This document shows, piece after piece, positions 6,395-7,129 of a DNA stretch of 7,129 bases (its first letter is position 1; the number at the start of each line of letters is the position of its first letter). The notes under the pieces were generated by a model that ran no database searches, was not told where the DNA came from, and worked only from the letters and a program-made list of their open reading frames with translations. The position numbers and the translations under genes are program-made. Origin of the DNA: Alphaproteobacteria bacterium (GTDB lineage Bacteria; Pseudomonadota; Alphaproteobacteria; Thalassobaculales; Thalassobaculaceae); the NCBI GenBank assembly GCA_028822575.1, contig JAPKDN010000168.1, positions 1 to 7,129 on the forward strand, in the 5' to 3' direction.

Positions 6395-7129
6395 ATGGCC
6401 TATGAAACCATCGAAGTGAAACGGCTTACACCGCGTATCGGCGCCGAAATTTCAGGCATCAATCTCAACGCCCCACTCGGCAATCAGCAATTCCAAGAGG
6501 TCCATGATGCGTTGATGGAGCATTCCGTCGTCTTTTTTCGGGACCAAAAACTTGATGTGGACCAGCACAAGGCCTTTGGGCGACGCTTTGGCGAGCTGCA
6601 CATTCACCCGGGCTCGCCGCCGCCGCCGGGCCATCCAGAAATCCTGATCGTCCATGCTGACAAGGACTCCAAGCGCATCGCCGGCGAGAAATGGCATACC
6701 GACGTCTCCTGTGACGAGGAGCCACCCATGGGTAGCATCCTTCATCTCTGGGACGTTCCCGAGAGCGGCGGCGATACGCTGTTCGCCAGTATGTACGCTG
6801 CCTATGATGCGCTGAGCGATCGGATGAAAGTCTATCTCGAAGGTTTGACAGCGACTCATTCGGGAGAGCATGTCTACCGTGAGCGTTATGCCGACCGTGG
6901 TCATGACGACGCCGGCATGGCCTACCCCAGGGCTGTTCACCCCGTCGTGCGCACCCATCCGGTAACAGGTCGCAAGGGCTTGTACGTGAACCGCACCTTC
7001 ACGACCCGCATCAACGAGCTGCACCGAGACGAAAGCCGCGCGATGCTTCAGGTCTTGTGGGATCACTGCGAGAAACCCGATTTCCAGGTGCGCTTCAGCT
7101 GGGAACCGAACAGCGTTGCCTTCTGGGAC
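6395..7129 (+). CDS. TauD/TfdA-family Fe(II)/2-oxoglutarate-dependent dioxygenase, 3' end cut by window edge
   Basis: 245 codons are open to the right edge; the family is usually about 270–300 aa, so about 30–50 residues are missing. The N-terminus (VKRLTPRIGAEISGINL, then VVFFRDQ at 45–51) is typical of TauD/TfdA. WHTDVSC at 100–106 supplies two Fe(II) ligands, His101 and Asp103. SGGDTLFASM includes Thr128, equivalent to the 2-oxoglutarate-contacting Thr126 of E. coli TauD. HPVTGRKGLYVN (188–199) is also conserved. The window stops at VAFWD, just where the distal iron-ligand His and the 2-oxoglutarate-binding Arg are expected. These enzymes hydroxylate a substrate using O2 and 2-oxoglutarate, releasing succinate and CO2; in TauD and TfdA hydroxylation releases sulfite or glyoxylate. 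The substrate here is not deducible. It is divergent from the CoA-transferase and may belong to the same catabolic module. Confidence 0.9.
   Translation, partial: MAYETIEVKRLTPRIGAEISGINLNAPLGNQQFQEVHDALMEHSVVFFRDQKLDVDQHKAFGRRFGELHIHPGSPPPPGHPEILIVHADKDSKRIAGEKWHTDVSCDEEPPMGSILHLWDVPESGGDTLFASMYAAYDALSDRMKVYLEGLTATHSGEHVYRERYADRGHDDAGMAYPRAVHPVVRTHPVTGRKGLYVNRTFTTRINELHRDESRAMLQVLWDHCEKPDFQVRFSWEPNSVAFWD

Noticed and set aside
6452..7066. Minus-strand reading frame (204 codons) antisense to the dioxygenase gene
   Set aside because: It mirrors the TauD/TfdA coding sequence, which has strong motifs and a good Shine–Dalgarno, and lacks recognisable content.

Overview
The window looks like chromosomal DNA of an alphaproteobacterium, most likely Rhodospirillales-like. 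The basis is a fused ispDF gene, the order ispDF–pgpA–stand-alone cinA C-terminal domain, even moderately high GC throughout, and the style of the metabolic genes. Nothing in base composition or codon choice visible by eye marks a sharp foreign boundary.

Left part (1–3025), housekeeping. A minus-strand gene running off the left edge encodes a multi-span membrane protein of the cytochrome c assembly (CcsA/HemX/YpjD-like) family. Divergent from it is a compact plus-strand run: ispDF (two steps of the MEP isoprenoid pathway in one polypeptide), pgpA (phosphatidylglycerophosphatase A, start codon overlapping the ispDF stop) and pncC (nicotinamide-nucleotide amidase, the CinA C-terminal domain alone). 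The three genes serve isoprenoid precursor synthesis, phospholipid synthesis and pyridine nucleotide salvage. They appear to be linked by position rather than by pathway.

Middle (3026–3138). The plus-strand run meets a minus-strand gene head-on. A strong GC-rich hairpin with a U-rich tract on the minus-strand side closes the minus-strand unit.

Right part (3139–7129), an accessory-looking metabolic cassette. Two minus-strand genes, transcribed right to left, encode a class III CoA-transferase of the formyl-CoA transferase (Frc) type and a thiamine-diphosphate enzyme of the oxalyl-CoA decarboxylase/2-hydroxyacyl-CoA lyase type. Divergent from them, across a 167-bp control region, is a TauD/TfdA-type Fe(II)/2-oxoglutarate dioxygenase cut by the right edge. 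On paper this is an activate-to-CoA, then cleave-C–C module paired with an oxygenase. The CoA-transferase lacks several residues tied to oxalate/formate use in Oxalobacter Frc, so a substrate other than oxalate (for example a 2-hydroxy acid) is a reasonable but unproven inference. No regulator or transporter gene is visible in the window. Candidate cis elements are a 9-bp direct repeat 41 bp apart upstream of the ThDP enzyme and an imperfect dyad in the divergent region. No RNA genes, CRISPR arrays or insertion sequences were seen, and no gene-free stretch exceeds about 210 bp.
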